DNA from: Primulina eburnea | Taxonomy: Eukaryota; Streptophyta; Magnoliopsida; Lamiales; Gesneriaceae | Direction of reading: 5' to 3' | DNA length: 64,000 bases | Assembly: GCF_022965805.1 (NCBI RefSeq) | Contig: NC_133114.1 | Location: 2,006,761-2,070,760, forward strand | Part shown: positions 34,151-45,946 of the stretch, piece by piece | Layout: the number at the start of each line of letters is the position of its first letter | Numbering within the stretch: position 1 is the first letter of the stretch | Translations under genes and position numbers: made by a program | The notes under the pieces: generated by a model | What the model saw: only the letters and a program-made list of their open reading frames with translations | Told to the model about the DNA's origin: nothing | Databases searched by the model: none

Positions 34151-34835
34151 TGATGCCACCCGGGTCGAACAGTGGAGTCGGGTCGGGAACTCTACCGGGT
34201 AAGCTATCAAGAATACGGGAAAAAATATGAGCTAAGACGGCGAACTGGAAAGAAGATTCTTCGTTTGCCTTTTGAAAGATCTGCCAATAAGAAAAACAAC
34301 CACGTGAATGGGCGCCGGAGGGGGTCCCCGGCGTGACCACTCCGATGCTTAAGTCAGCAGGGTACTCAAGCAATAAAACCAACGTAGCCAAGTGATGGCT
34401 GTGATATTGGTGTGCAATAAATGAGTGTGTTAAATGTTCGTTAATATCTGAATGAAGGAATAAATGCAAAACCTGGTATTTATAGTGGAGGAAATAATGA
34501 TGACCTCGTTTTTTGGGATGTGCGCATTAAATATACTAGGGCGGCTGATTATACCCTATTGTTCTGACATGTCAAATCATATACTAGTCATATCCCATCT
34601 GTCCAGTCACTCATTAATGTTAACAGGTCGGCCGCGTATATCTTATTAAGTCAACGTCATTAAATGCCTCCCTCGCTTCGAGATGTCAGAAGAGAGAGTT
34701 ATACCAGAACTCTGGTGCTATGTCCTAAATCAACCACTCGGGAGATGGGCTGTCCTGACCCGGGCATCGCTCATGGGCCTGACCCATGACCCGAGCATTC
34801 CCGGGATCAACTGCCCGGGACATATCGGGGTATCA
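34151..34835 (-). repeat. 3' LTR of the Tat element
   Basis: On the plus strand begins TGATGCCACCCGGG and ends TCGGGGTATCA. On the minus strand a polypurine tract (TTAAGGAAGGAGTGT, 34836-34850) precedes it directly, so this is the 3' LTR. It holds a minus-strand TATA box (CTATAAATACC, near 34476-34486). Confidence 0.92.
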
Positions 34836-35205
34836 ACACTCCTTCCTTAAATAGTCGGGCTAGAGTCTACTCGCTGTCCCGATTAGTCCCTCGTGCCCGG
34901 TCAGGAAAGCCATTTTGATACACCTTCTGGACTGAGCATAGCTACACAGACGTCGGTGTATGGTGAAGACTCGCGATGTACATCAATCAATCACATCTCC
35001 CACGTTTTTATGTTTTCGAGGATGATTTATCGCAATATTTCGATAGGCGTGTATGTCTTTTCAACTTTCTGGTGCAATTCCCAATGTCCATCCTGACCGT
35101 CTACGTATCCAAAGATTCGACGGTTGTGATTAGCCCCTTGTTATTATAAATATAGCAACATCTTTTTTCCCAAGTCACCATTAAATAGTTGGTCACAAGA
35201 GTCAA

Positions 35206-35622
35206 ATGGCGAGCTCCAGTAATCCGTTGAATTCAGATATGGAAGAAATCTCGTGGCGATTAGTTGAGAAGAAGAAAACCGAGATAGAAGATGAAGTGTT
35301 CCATAAGATTGTTCGTTACTGGGAGAAACTTCAGAGATTACAACTTCTCCACGAGACCGGAGAAGCTAATGCTTCTAGACTGGTGGTAAAGATGGAGAAG
35401 TACCGGGAACGTCTGAACGTGATCGAAGAGGTGAACATCTTCGAGGATGACTACATCTACCAGCTAACGTTGCTTAAGGAGATGAAAATCCTCTCGGGCA
35501 TTACAAGCACCGAGGGCTTCCTCAAGTCTTCCCCAAATGAGCTAAGAAAGTGGAAGACCACGTGGATACTCTTTGTAGAAGAAGAATACTCCGATGTAAT
35601 TAATAGAAATGCTAACAAATGA
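35206..35622 (+). CDS. antisense ORF 1 of the Tat element, 138 aa
   Basis: Uninterrupted ORF on the strand opposite to gag-pol. A TATA box (TATAAATA, 35145-35152) lies 61 bp upstream of ATG. It is predicted helical and charged (RYWEKLQRLQLLHETG, KYRERLNVIEEV) and ends WKTTWILFVEEEYSDV. No known domain is visible. It aligns with antisense ORF 2 along ~95 residues (W-x-KLQ, then LL, YR-x2-L-x-V, LL-x-E, ST-x-x-F, and W-x3-W). It may be a regulatory or accessory protein of the element; function unknown. Confidence 0.65.
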   Translation: MASSSNPLNSDMEEISWRLVEKKKTEIEDEVFHKIVRYWEKLQRLQLLHETGEANASRLVVKMEKYRERLNVIEEVNIFEDDYIYQLTLLKEMKILSGITSTEGFLKSSPNELRKWKTTWILFVEEEYSDVINRNANK

Positions 35623-36120
35623 ATAAAGTTACTCTCCTGTTTCACCCTTGCTTTGTATTTTTAAGATCTGGTATGAGTCTTTATTACTGAATGCCTGCTG
35701 AACAAACCAAACAAAAGTATCCCACTATCAACGGTAATGATTGATCACCGGCTTTGCTTTGAAACATTACGCTGGGCCCTGGCACTCTCTTAGAGAGGAT
35801 ACGAAGCCCCAAGGCTTGTGATATCCGGGTAGTCATAATGATACATGCATTATCATTAAACATTATCTCGGGAAACCTTTCATATTCGGGGTCGTTTTGA
35901 TAACTGCATCCGCCTTTTGGTCTATCCCACGTAGTTTTCGAGGCCCTTATTAATCGCCCACGTGCACTGGTCTTAATGGCTATGATACATTCTCCTTCCC
36001 AATAAATGACGGCATGCTTTAATTAACCTTAGGCTCTTCACATTCCCTCATCTCAAACGTCTTTTACTCCCTTTCCTATAAATAAATTGGTGGATAAGAT
36101 GCACCCATACCAACAGAACA

Positions 36121-36567
36121 ATGTCGAGCTCCAGCGACTCCAGTACTTGCAGCAGTGCCATCTCTTCTGTTGGTGTGCAAAGTCAAATCCCAGCGGAGTT
36201 ACGTCCCTATGTGGAGCTTTTCAAAAAGAATGTCGATGAGTACATTCTGGCCAAAGTCATATGTACCTGGCATAAGCTTCAATTCATCGGCCTTCTTTAT
36301 TTGAACGGCACAGTCCTCACTCGTTCTCAAAGGATGGTGACAAGGAAATACAGGCGGGAACTAGGGGTATCCCGCATTGAAGAGTTGTTGACTGACCAGA
36401 ACCTGCTGCATGCTATGTTGTGGAAGGAATGGCGGCATCTAAATAAGGTCTCGAGCACCGATTCCTTTGTCAATCTTGGCATCCAAGAAGTTACTGACTG
36501 GATGGATGAGTGGAAAGGTCGAGTGGCCACTGAAATTTCTGTAATACGACGCCGACCATTCCCTTAA
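36121..36567 (+). CDS. antisense ORF 2 of the Tat element, 148 aa
   Basis: Uninterrupted ORF with Ser-rich N-terminus (MSSSSDSSTCSSAISS) and a helical body (ICTWHKLQFIGLLYLNG, RKYRRELGVSRIEELL, WKEWRHLNKVSSTDSF, WMDEWKG). A TATA box (TATAAATA, 36077-36084) lies 44 bp upstream. It looks like a diverged paralogue of antisense ORF 1 just upstream, suggesting duplication inside the element. The spacers 35623-36120 and 36568-37367 hold no other ORF; the second includes the upstream region of the next gene. Confidence 0.65.
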   Translation: MSSSSDSSTCSSAISSVGVQSQIPAELRPYVELFKKNVDEYILAKVICTWHKLQFIGLLYLNGTVLTRSQRMVTRKYRRELGVSRIEELLTDQNLLHAMLWKEWRHLNKVSSTDSFVNLGIQEVTDWMDEWKGRVATEISVIRRRPFP

Positions 36568-37367
36568 TGAAAATTTAGACAATTAATTCTTGTGTCTTCT
36601 TTTAATTCTTTGCAAATGTTTTAACACCAGCTAAACTAATCATCAATCCGAAAACCGAAAAAGGTAGGCCTAAACATATCAGAACGCCGGGTCCCCATGC
36701 TGTCCGGGCCTTTTAGCCGGGTGATGGGATCCTCTACTCCCGAGTTATCTCGTAAGAGGCCGGGACTTGGCATGATTTCTTTCTTGCTTGTGATAAAAGG
36801 ATTCTATCGGGGCGTATTACCTCTTTACCTTTTTCACGCATGGATATAAAAGAATAGTCATATGATAAATCGGTAAGTCCCAATCTGGGTATAGTGGGTA
36901 CTCATTCGATAACTTTGGTTCTTCCGGGATCTGAATAAGACCGAGATATGGCATTATCCCAATCCCTCTCTTCGCTTTTTCAGTCAATCATTGCGCAGTC
37001 ATAATGATAGAATTCTGATGACGTGTTGTCAGAGCCCGTACGTATTCTCAGCTACCATGGCGCCTCGATTTGAGCAACTGTCTTTTCAATTTTCCCGCCG
37101 AATGATGCCGCTCAACTTCCAAGGCTAATCTAGCCCGTCCAATCTATGCTAGATCAACGGCATAGATTCCATCTCTCCCTTATATATAGCGATCCATCGA
37201 TTTTTCTAAAAATCACTTGCAAATTTATTCTTCGGCGAAGCCCTGCTTGTTTTCTTCCTCGGTCTTCTCTGTAGATTTCTCCGGCGATCTCTCCGACTAT
37301 CAACCATCACCCTCAATTCCTCTCAGTAAGTCTCTCTTTTCTGTGTCTTATTTGCTTCTTTTCCATC

Positions 37368-39614
37368 ATGTCCAATTCCACTTCTTCTACCTCTGGCAAA
37401 AATGCTAGGGGCCTATCGGAGGACAATTCTCCCACCCCTTCTGACCAGTCTGTTCAGATTCCGAGGGGTATTCCTACTATTCCCTCTCGATCTTTGTCCA
37501 AGAAGACTGCTAAAGCGTCTTCTTCCCGACCCCTGGGCTCCCCGAGTAGAGGGAAGGATAAAATAACAGGGCCCTTCTGGTTTTCTACGGTGACTTCCAC
37601 TCTCCGTCCGGGTAGTTTAGGAGACATTCGGTCCCTGGGAGCTATTCCTTCTACTTATGACATTAGGATTCCCGGACCTAATGACCATCCTGATACTCCT
37701 CCCCTCGGATACCACGCTTTCTTCCTTGAGCAGCTTAGGAGTGGTCTCCGTTTCCCGGTTCATCATTTCTTTGAAGGAGTTGCTCGATTTTTTAACCTTC
37801 CTCTCAATCATCTTCATCCCAACGCTTTTCGTATTATGGCAGCTGCTTTTGTTTTGTTCCGCATGAAACTTATTCCCATTAACTCCTCCATCTTTCACTA
37901 TTTTTATTCCTGTCGATTTAATGATGGGGTTTTTTCTTTTATGGCCCGGATGCACTATCGGTTTTTAACCGACATCCCTTCTTCTTTGAAGGGATGGAAA
38001 ACAAAATTTTTCTTTCTTAAATTTCCGACTCTCCCCACCTGTGCTTTGGGGTTTCTTCCTTCCATGCCCAAACAACCCGAGCTTCCCCGAGATTTCAAAC
38101 TTCTTCCCCCTTTTACCGATGCCTGGGATGCTTTAGGAAAGCAATCCTTCTTATCTTCAGTGCTGATTGGGTCGAACAATCTGGCCTATTACGGGATCGG
38201 GTCCCGGCCTGAAGACCCTGTAGATCAGATCATCGACGGGTTTGATCAACCCGGGTCGCAGGCGGGTAAATCGCTTTTCTTGGCTTTTTTTTTTTCGCAA
38301 CTTTACTTTGCTGACCCACTGTGTTTTTGATGTAGCCGAAGAAAACATGATCAGAGCAAGCTTTCAAGAGGCTGCTGCTCAGAGGAAAGCGGAGCAAAAG
38401 AGAATTAGAGCGGAGAAAAGGGCGAAGGAAGCCCAGGAACAGGAGGAGCGCCGGGCCAGGGAGGCGGCCGAAGCTGGTGAATTGGAAGCACGCCGTGCTA
38501 GGGAGGCGGCTGAAGCTCAAGAAACAGAAGAACGCAGAGCCAGCGAGGCAGATTTGGCCCGGGAAGCAGAGAATGATGCCCAAGCAGGGGCCACTTCTCC
38601 CCGGGTGGGGCCTATCTCTTCGGGAGGGAAGGAAGACTCAACTTCCCTGAACCGTCGCAAGAGGAAAGCCACCATGGAGCCACGGGTGGAGACGATAGTG
38701 GTGGAAGATGAGCCCGAGGGGATGACCCCTTCTCCTGCTTTGGCTGATCCTTCTGCAGGCACTTCGGCGACGAGGCCTCTGGTTCTCCCCAATATTTTCG
38801 GGGATACCATTAGTTCAGATCTGCTAGGGGTGATCGGGAGCTTCCTCCGACCTGACGAGGTGGCACATCTTCAGGGAATGCACCCCAATATGCTCCTGAG
38901 CGAAGGAGCGGCCCGGACCTTCTCGGTAAGTTCATTTTTTGGTTCCCTCTCTTGCTTTTTCCTTTTTCCTGCAAATTTTCCTGACCTTTTCATTACCAGG
39001 GTTTACAAATGTTACTTCATGGGCATGAACGAGTGGCGAAGATAGCCAAGAGAGCTAATGCCCAAACCAAGGCCGCTCAGGGAGCGCATGGTCAGCTCCA
39101 AGAGGAAGTAAACCGGATCAGGGAAATTCACGAGAATGTCCTGGCCCGGGAGAAGGCCATTTGGCAGCAGCAGATGGACCTGCTTCAGGCAGAATTATCT
39201 GATGCCCGGGCGGAGGCGCAGTCGGCCAGGGCAGAAGCAGAATCCTCCCGGGCTCGTGCCGAGGATTTCGAGGCGATGGCTGCTGAGGCTAGAGAAGGGA
39301 TGCTGGCTGCCAGAGAAGATGCAGAATACCACCGGGTCCGGGCTGAGGACTTTCAGGCGGCAGTGGCCCTTTTGAAGAAAACCCAGACAGAGCAGATGTC
39401 ACACTTCCTGAAGTCTTCGGATTTTAAACGAATGCTGGCCAAAAAAGCCTTCCCGTACTTTGAACAAGGCTTCAACAAGTGTTTGGAGCAATTCGAGGAA
39501 GCCGGCATGGTTCCAGCGGATATGGAAGATTTCCCGGATTTGGAGAAGGCTGCTGCATCTCTCCCAGATGATGACAAGGAAGATATGGATAAGCAGGACC
39601 CTCCTGCGGAATGA
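37368..39614 (+). CDS. antisense gene 3 of the Tat element, three exons, 700 aa
   Basis: Exons 37368-38265, 38336-38925 and 39000-39614 have GT-AG introns (GGTAAATC, GATGTAG; GGTAAGTT, TTACCAG) and keep one frame. Exon 1 carries the putative gypsy-type transposon domain (PF04195-like): YHAFFLEQLRSGLRFPVHHF, LNHLHPNAFRIMAAA, PSSLKGWKTKFFF. Exon 2 is a long charged helix (EQEERRAREAAEAGELEARR), a nuclear-localisation-like NRRKRKA and an acidic stretch. Exon 3 is a second coiled coil (QLQEEVNRIREIHENVLARE). A TATA-like TATATATA (37181-37188) lies 180 bp upstream. It is intact although gag-pol is broken. Role in the element unknown. Confidence 0.75.
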
Positions 39615-39765
39615 ATAACTCTTTTTTTTTCTTTTTTTTTTTTGCAACCTCTTTCCTCTGATCTATGTATGCATGTTTCTTTTTTCGATTTTGCTTCCTT
39701 TAGTAAAATTTCGTAATTTCGATTGCTAAATGGGATATGGTTTACCCGGGTTGGGTATAGGTCCT

Positions 39766-39936
39766 AAAAGATAATCCGGGGTACGTGTCCACCGGGCCAG
39801 GGTACGGGTCCCTGGTCTTAAAAGATAATCCGGGGTACGGGTCCACCGGGCCAGGGTACGGGTCCCTGGTCTTAAAAGATAATCCGGGGTACGGGTCCAC
39901 CGGGCCAGGGTACGGGTCCCTGGACTTAAAAGATAA
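39766..39936. repeat. 54-bp minisatellite, about three copies
   Basis: The unit includes AAAAGATAATCCGGGGTACG and GGCCAGGGTACGGGTCCCTG. It lies between the converging ends of integrase (39991) and the antisense gene (39614). The 54-bp period keeps an 18-codon repeat open on the minus strand, which I regard as chance. Confidence 0.9.
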
Positions 39937-39990
39937 TTCTTTCGAGTAATTTCCTTCATTCAGTGTAGAAATAACAGATACAAATGTTTC

Positions 39991-41115
39991 TTAAGCATAA
40001 TACTTCTTTAAATGAAAAGCATTCCATGGCCTTTTAAGAACACGTCCTTGAGGATCTTCGAGGTAATAGGCCGTACCAGAACTGACTTTTCTGATTACTT
40101 TGAAAGGCCCTTCCCATTTGGCTTCTAGCTTCCCCACATCACCCACCGGTTTAACTTTTTTCATAACCAGATCTCCCACGTGAAAATCCCTTTTTCGGAC
40201 GTGCTTGTTATAGGATTTTATGATCCTGCTGCGATAAGCTTCCATCCGGATGATCGCCCGATCTCTTTTTTCTTCCACAAGGTCGAGCTCCAGGGCTCGA
40301 GATAAGTCATTGTTGCTCGAATAGGATTCCACTCGAGTGGAAGATTGCCCGATTTCTACTGGCAAGACTGCTTCAGATCCATAAACCAGACCATATGGGG
40401 TTTCCCGAGTGGATGATCGAGGAGTAGTCCGATAAGCCCATAAGACGCTGGGTAATTCTTCTACCCAATCTTTTCCTTTCCCCTGCAGCCGGGCTTTCAA
40501 AGCTTGCACAATGATCCTGTTGGTTACCTCTGTCTGGCCATTGGCTTGAGGGTAGGCTACTGAGGTAAAAGATTGCATAATCTTCATTTCCTGACACCAA
40601 GAGGTAATCTTTTTTCCTTGGAATTGCCTGCCATTGTCTGAAATCAATTTCCTGGGGATGCCATATCGGCAGACAATGTTTCTCCATAAGAATTTCATGA
40701 TTTCATCCTCGGTGATTCTTGCCAACGGCTCGGCTTCTACCCATTTAGAAAAATAATCCACAGCTACCAGGAGGAACTTCTTCTGGGCGCGAACTGGCGG
40801 AAAGGGACCCACGATGTCCAATCCCCATTGGTCAAAAGGGCATGATGCGGAGATCGGTTGCATGTTGGCAGTTGGACGGTGGTGGAAATTAGAGTGATGT
40901 TGACAACCTTGGCATTTCTGGACGAGCCGGGTAGCATCTTGGTTTACTTGAGGCCACCAAAATCCTGCTAAAATAACCTTCCGCGATAGAGCCGTTCCCC
41001 CCGAGATGTTCCCCACAGCATCCCTCATGTACTTCCCGAAGGACATACTCTGTCTCTTCCCCCGATAGGCACTTGAGTAAGGGGCCCTGAAAGGATCGCC
41101 TATACAAAACATCAT
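39991..41115 (-). pseudogene. integrase of the Tat element
   Basis: The zinc-binding Cys pair (CQGCQHH) is followed by the DDE core: WGLDIVGPFPP (first Asp), LISDNGRQF (second Asp) and YPQANGQTEVTNRII (Glu). The C-terminal module reads GDLVMKKVKPVGDVGKLEAK and WEGPFKVIRKV, and ends LKKYYA. The first ~35 residues in this frame are not integrase; the true N-terminus is in the previous frame. Confidence 0.9.
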
Positions 41116-43688
41116 TTAAAAGGGCAAATCGGGGTACCTGTTTCCTGATCTTTATAGCTTGGGCCCGGTCTTCTGGAAGTTTTCCCTCCTTTATGTACTC
41201 TATGAGAGGAGTCATCCAAGAGTCTTTTCTCAGCGGGGGTGTTTCTTCTTCAAGCGAGGATACGAGCTTCGAACAATAGAGAATCTCCCGGGTGCTTACT
41301 TCTGTCAAGGAAGCCGCCAATTTAGCCAACGTGTCGGCTTCGATGTTTTCTTCCCGGGGAATCTGTTCGATACTCCAGTCTGTGAAGGATGACGCTTGAG
41401 AAGTGATAAGATTCAAGTACTTGAGCATCTTCTCATTCTTAACTTCGTAAGCTCCTTTAATTTGTTGCGTAACCAGCTGGGAGTCGGAATAAATGATGAT
41501 TCGGGAGGCCCCAATCTCACGGGCAGCACGCAACCCTGCCAAGACAGCTTCGTATTCTGCTTCATTATTCGTGACCCTAAAGTCAATCCTCAAAGCCAAT
41601 TTAACCCTTTCTTCGAGTGGGGAGATCAAGACGACCCCCACTCCGCATCCCGCTATGTTTGAAGCGCCATCAACAAATACCCTCCACACTTTTTCTTCCT
41701 CGGGCTGGATCATTTCTGTTAAGAAATCTGATAGCGCTTGTGCTTTTATTGCAGCCCGGGGTTTATACTCGATATCATATTCCCCGAATTCTACAGTCCA
41801 TTTGATCATCCTCCCCGAGACCTCGGTATGAGTCATAATTCTGCCGAGAGGAGAATTAGTGAGGACCACAATGGGATGTGATAGGAAATACGGTCTCAGC
41901 TTTCGAGCAGTCACTACCAAAGCCAGAGCAATCTTTTCTAATTCACTGTATCTCATTTCGGCTCCGCGAAGGGCGTGACTGACATAGTAGACAGGCTTCT
42001 GATCGGTCCCTTCTTCCTTGACGAGCACGGAACTAACAGCAATTTCGGTGGCTGAGAGATAGACCCACAATTTTTCTCCGGGCTCGGGTTTTGCTAAGAC
42101 TGGCAATTCAGCCAGATGTTTTTTCAAATTTTGAAAGGCCTGCTCGCAGTTGTCATCCCAGCCGAATTTCTGCGCTTTCCTCAGAACTTGAAAGAAAGGA
42201 TAGCTACGGTGTGCAGATCGGGAAATGAAGCGTGATAAGGCCGCAATTTTCCCTGTCAGTTTTTGCACATCTCGAACCGACTGAGGAGAGGGCATATCCA
42301 TGATGGCCCTGATTTTTTCTGGGTTGACTTCGATTCCTCGATCCGTGACCATGAACCCCAAGAATTTCCCACTCTTAACCCCAAACACACATTTGGCCGG
42401 GTTAAGTTTTATCCTATACTGCTTCAAAGTGGCGAAGGTTTCGATCAGATCATCGATGAAATGAGCGACTTCTCGGGTTTTAATCAAAATGTCATCCACA
42501 TATACTTCAATATTTCGGCCTATCTGTTTTTGAAAGACGAGATTCATCAGTCGTTGATATGTAGCCCCTGCATTTTTCAGTCCAAAAGGCATTACAACAT
42601 AGCAGAAAGTTCCCCCGGACGTGACGAAACTAGCTTTGTCTTGATCTTCTGTAGCTAAAGGGATCTGATGATATCCCTGATATGCATCCAAAAAGCTCAA
42701 GAGTTCACACCCAGAAGTGGAATCGACTAGCTGATCAATCCGAGGGAGTGGGTAACAATCCTTCGGGCAAGCTTTATTCAGGTCTCTGAAATCTACGCAC
42801 ATTCTCCATTTCCCAGTAGACTTTGGGACGAGAACTACATTCGATAGCCAAGAAGGGAAATGGACTTCCCTAATGTGTCCAGCCCTCAGCAATTCTTCAA
42901 CCTGTTTTTCAATTATTTTATCTTTCTCCGGGCCGAAATGTCGCTTTTTTTTGCTTAATTGGCCGGGACCCTGGGAGGATATTTAGTTTATGCTCGGCCA
43001 CTTGGGGCGAGATCCCGGACAGTTCCTGCTGAGACCAAGCAAAGATATCGGCATTAGTTTTTAAACATTGCAAGAGTTTTACCCGGGTGGTGGCGCAGAT
43101 GTCCCGGGCTATCCGGATAGTCTTTCCCGACTCAATCTCCACCGATTCTTGCTCTTGTTCCGCCACAAAGTGTACTTCCCTTTCCCGGGCTTCCTCCTGG
43201 TGTTCTTTCCCCTTCCCTTCCCTTCTTGCCTTCTTCTGATCAATTCGGACTGTTTCTCCATAACATCTTCGAGAAGAGGGCTGGTCGCCCTTAACTTCTC
43301 CGACCTGTCCTTTCACTGGGAATTTGATCTTTTGGTGGTACGTCGAGGCCACTGCTCTCATTTCATTCATGGCTGGTCTCCCTATGATGACATTATATGA
43401 AGATGGGGCGTCCACTACTGTGAAAGTAGTTATTACAGTTTTTCTCAAGTCTCCGGTGCCCAGAGTCAGGGGTAGAGCAATCTCCCCCTCTGGATACACG
43501 GCGTGACCAGCAAACCCGAACAGGGCGGTTTCCACAGTTTCCAGCTGGTATTCATGCAGATCCATTTGGATGAGGGCATCTTTGAAGATAATATTGACAG
43601 AGCTCCCATTATCCACGAAAATTCTTAACACGTCGTAGTTGGCGATGCGGGCTTGAATGACCAGCGCATCATTGTGAGGTAAACTCAC
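40889..43688 (-). pseudogene. protease, RT and two RNase H domains of the Tat element
   Basis: The protease part (43688-42918) has FVDNGSSVNII, where D-N-G stands in place of the usual D-T-G. A run of eight T on the plus strand (42945-42952) shifts the frame before RT. RT (from about 42940) has MCVDFRDLNKACPKDCYPLP, MPFGLKNAGATYQRLM and the catalytic VYVDDILIKT. The first RNase H follows (LWVYLSATEIAVSSVLVKEE), then a second RNase H (WRVFVDGASNIAGCGVGVVL, NNEAEYEAVLAGL, YSDSQLV, EADTLAKLA), as in Tat elements. The frame continues to the zinc domain of integrase (REVHEGCCGEHLGG) and is then shifted by a C6 run at 40997-41002. Confidence 0.9.
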
Positions 43689-43750
43689 TCCTTGGAGATC
43701 TTCTGGTCCAAAGCTTATAATCGGCTCGTCTCTTCTCTTATTATCAACTT

Positions 43751-45201
43751 CTAGACACTCCCTCCTACCCCTTGCCTTCCTTGCCCGATTAGAGTCGCCA
43801 TCAGTAGATCCCCCCGAATCATTTTGATTACTCCTCGACTCGGAGAAGGATCCTCTCCTCCCGCTGGCTTGATTCTCTCTTCCCGGGTACTCGTTTCTCC
43901 TCCTCGTCTTCCACTTGGAGTGCTCATCGTTCTTTGGGGAATATTCAGCGATGAACGTCTGGACAACCAGGGTGGTTGTTTAGATCGTTCTCGTGGCGGG
44001 TGAGGCGCGGACACGGGACGTCTATTAGCATTTCTTCCCAGGACTCGGCACTGATTAGTATCGTGAGCACAATTTTTATGAAGGGTACAGTACCTTTTTT
44101 GTTCTGGCTTGGAGATTCTGACCTCGGAACGGGGAGGAAGGACCTCATTTGTCCTGCACTCTTGAATCTCTCTGTCCCGAGCCATCTTTAAAGGCACATG
44201 GGGAAAATGACCCCCACCACTTTTCTTAGGAGCTCTTTCTTCAGTTTTGTAAGTCCGATCTCCTCTTGCTCTTTTCAAGGCCTCTCTTTTTTGGTTTTGC
44301 GCTTCTTCCATATTGATATATTTCTCCGCTCGTGACAGTAGATCCTCAAAATTTTCAGGCAGTTTTTTGGTTAAGGATCGGAAGAAATCCCCTTCCCATA
44401 ACCCTTGCATAAATGCGGTGGTTTTTGTCTCGGGTGCACAGGTCGGCACATCAAGGGCCACCCGATTGAATCTTTTGAGATAAGCCCTCAAGGTTTCATC
44501 TTGCCTTTGCTTTACTTCGAATAAACTGAAGGCGGTCTTTTTGTACTTTTTACTGCTGCTAAATTGATGCAAGAACACTTTTTGAAAATCTTCAAAGCAG
44601 CAGATGCTTTGTGATGCCAACCCTTCAAACCATCTCTGTGCGGAATCGACCAGAGTGGTAAGAAATACTTTACATTTGATTGGGTCTTCATAACAGTGCA
44701 ACATGGCCATATTTTCGAAACGCGCGAGGTGTTCCTCAGGGTCAGAGCTCCCATCGTAATCTTTGATTTTTGCCGACTTGAAATGCCCGGGAAGTGGTTC
44801 CCGGATGATGATGTCAGAGAATGGGCAGCCTTTGCTTACAGAAATACCGCCCTTGGAGACAGCCTGCCCTTCCAATGCTTTCACTTTTTTTCTTAATTCT
44901 TCCAATTCTCCATCAATAGTGGGAGATTTAGAACCTGCGCTTTCCCTTTCTTCTTCCCTTCTCTCTTCTTCTTGTGCTTGCTTACGCTGCTGTTCGTGCT
45001 GACTAGCCTGGTGAGAAGCAGCCTTTCTTGCGTTAGCCATGTTGACAGCATCGGTTATGATTTTCTTCAATTCTTCGGGAGTCAAATGAATAGTGGGTTG
45101 AGGATCATTAGGGGGGGGGGACCACCTGCGCCAGAGAGACGTGTATTGTTTTCCTCTGGGGCTCGAGAGGCGTCTTGGTTTGCTCTCCTAGTAGGAGCCA
45201 T
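43751..45201 (-). pseudogene. gag of the Tat element
   Basis: The natural ATG is at 45199-45201 (MAPTRRANQDASRAPEENN), but a run of ten G (45111-45120) puts it out of frame with the rest, which starts around TPEELKKIITDAVNMANARK. The gag core reads FKSAKIKDYDGSSDPEEHLA, WFEGLASQSI and FNRVALDVPTCAPETKT. A zinc-knuckle-like YCTLHKNCAHDTNQC (C-x2-H-x4-H-x4-C pattern) follows. Another frame change near 43960 separates this frame from the one leading into the protease. Confidence 0.85.
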
Positions 45202-45242
45202 ATCCACGTCTTAGGACTCAGATTTCCCACAGACGGCGCCAA

Positions 45243-45927
45243 TGATGCCACCCGGGTCGAACAGTGGAGTCGGGTCGGGAACTCTACCGGGTAAGCTATC
45301 AAGAATACGGGAAGAAATATGAGCTAAGACGGCGAACTGGAAAGAAGATTCTTCGTTTGCCTTTTGAAAGATCTGCCAATAAGAAAAACAACCACGTGAA
45401 TGGGCGCCGGAGGGGGTCCCCGGCGTGGCCACTCCGATGCTTAAGTCAGCAGGGTACTCAAGCAATAAAACCAACGTAGCCAAGTGATGGCTGTGATATT
45501 GGTGTGCAATAAATGAGTGTGTTAAATGTTCATTAATATCTGAATGAAGGAATAAATGCAAAACCTGGTATTTATAGTGGAGGAAATAATGATGACCTCG
45601 TTTTTTGGGATGTGCGCATTAAATATACTAGGGCGGCTGATTATACCCTATTGTTCTGACATGTCAAATCATATACTAGTCATATCCCATCTGTCCAGTC
45701 ACTCATTAATGTTAACAGGTCGGCCGCGTGTATCTTATTAAGTCAACGTCATTAAATGCCTCCCTCGCTTCGAGATGTCAGAAGAGAGAGTTATACCAGA
45801 ACTCTGGTGCTATGTCCTGAATCAACCACTCGGGAGATGGGCTGTCCTGACCCGGGCATCGCTCATGGGCCTGACCCATGACCCGAGCATTCCCGGGATC
45901 AACTGCCCGGGACATATCGGGGTATCA
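45243..45927 (-). repeat. 5' LTR of the Tat element
   Basis: Matches 34151-34835 over its full length. The minus-strand TATA box (CTATAAATACC) is near 45568-45578. Just after the LTR on the minus strand is TGGCGCCGTCTGTGGGAA (45223-45240), whose first nine bases match the PBS used by tRNA-Asp-primed elements. Confidence 0.92.
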
Positions 45928-45946
45928 TCCACTATTGTGGATGCCC

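Larger units (their letters stand above)
34151..45927 (-). mobile_element. Ty3/gypsy Tat-lineage element, complete ends, TSD TCCAC, with antisense genes
   Basis: LTRs of 685 bp each lie at 34151-34835 and 45243-45927, flanked by TCCAC (34146-34150 and 45928-45932). By eye the LTRs differ at about five positions. On the minus strand the order is LTR, PBS, gag, PR, RT, RNase H, second (archaeal-type) RNase H, IN, then a ~5-kb region with three plus-strand genes, polypurine tract and LTR. The second RNase H is a hallmark of the Tat lineage, and Tat members such as Retand and Grande are known to carry antisense ORFs 3' of integrase. The polyprotein has several frameshifts, mostly in homopolymers. 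Confidence 0.93.
32645..45946. mobile_element. Harbinger-like MITE split by a foldback element and a Tat retrotransposon
   Basis: The left end GGCAATCCACAATAG and the inverse of the right end GGGCATCCACAATAG are matching terminal repeats, each next to TTA (32642-32644 and 45947-45949), a 3-bp TSD. Own sequence is 32645-33018, 33824-34150 and 45933-45946, AT-rich and non-coding; the rest is later insertions. Confidence 0.75.

Noticed and set aside
34032..34469. Open frame in the Tat LTR, repeated at 45211-45561
   Set aside because: Present in both LTRs only because the LTRs are alike; the reading covers the LTR and flank and has no known domain.
39740..39936. CRISPR-like spaced repeats
   Set aside because: The units are directly joined without unique spacers, and the DNA is a plant nuclear retroelement.
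39726..39959. Open frame with three 18-residue repeats on the minus strand
   Set aside because: It is the translation of the 54-bp minisatellite, and 54 is a multiple of three.
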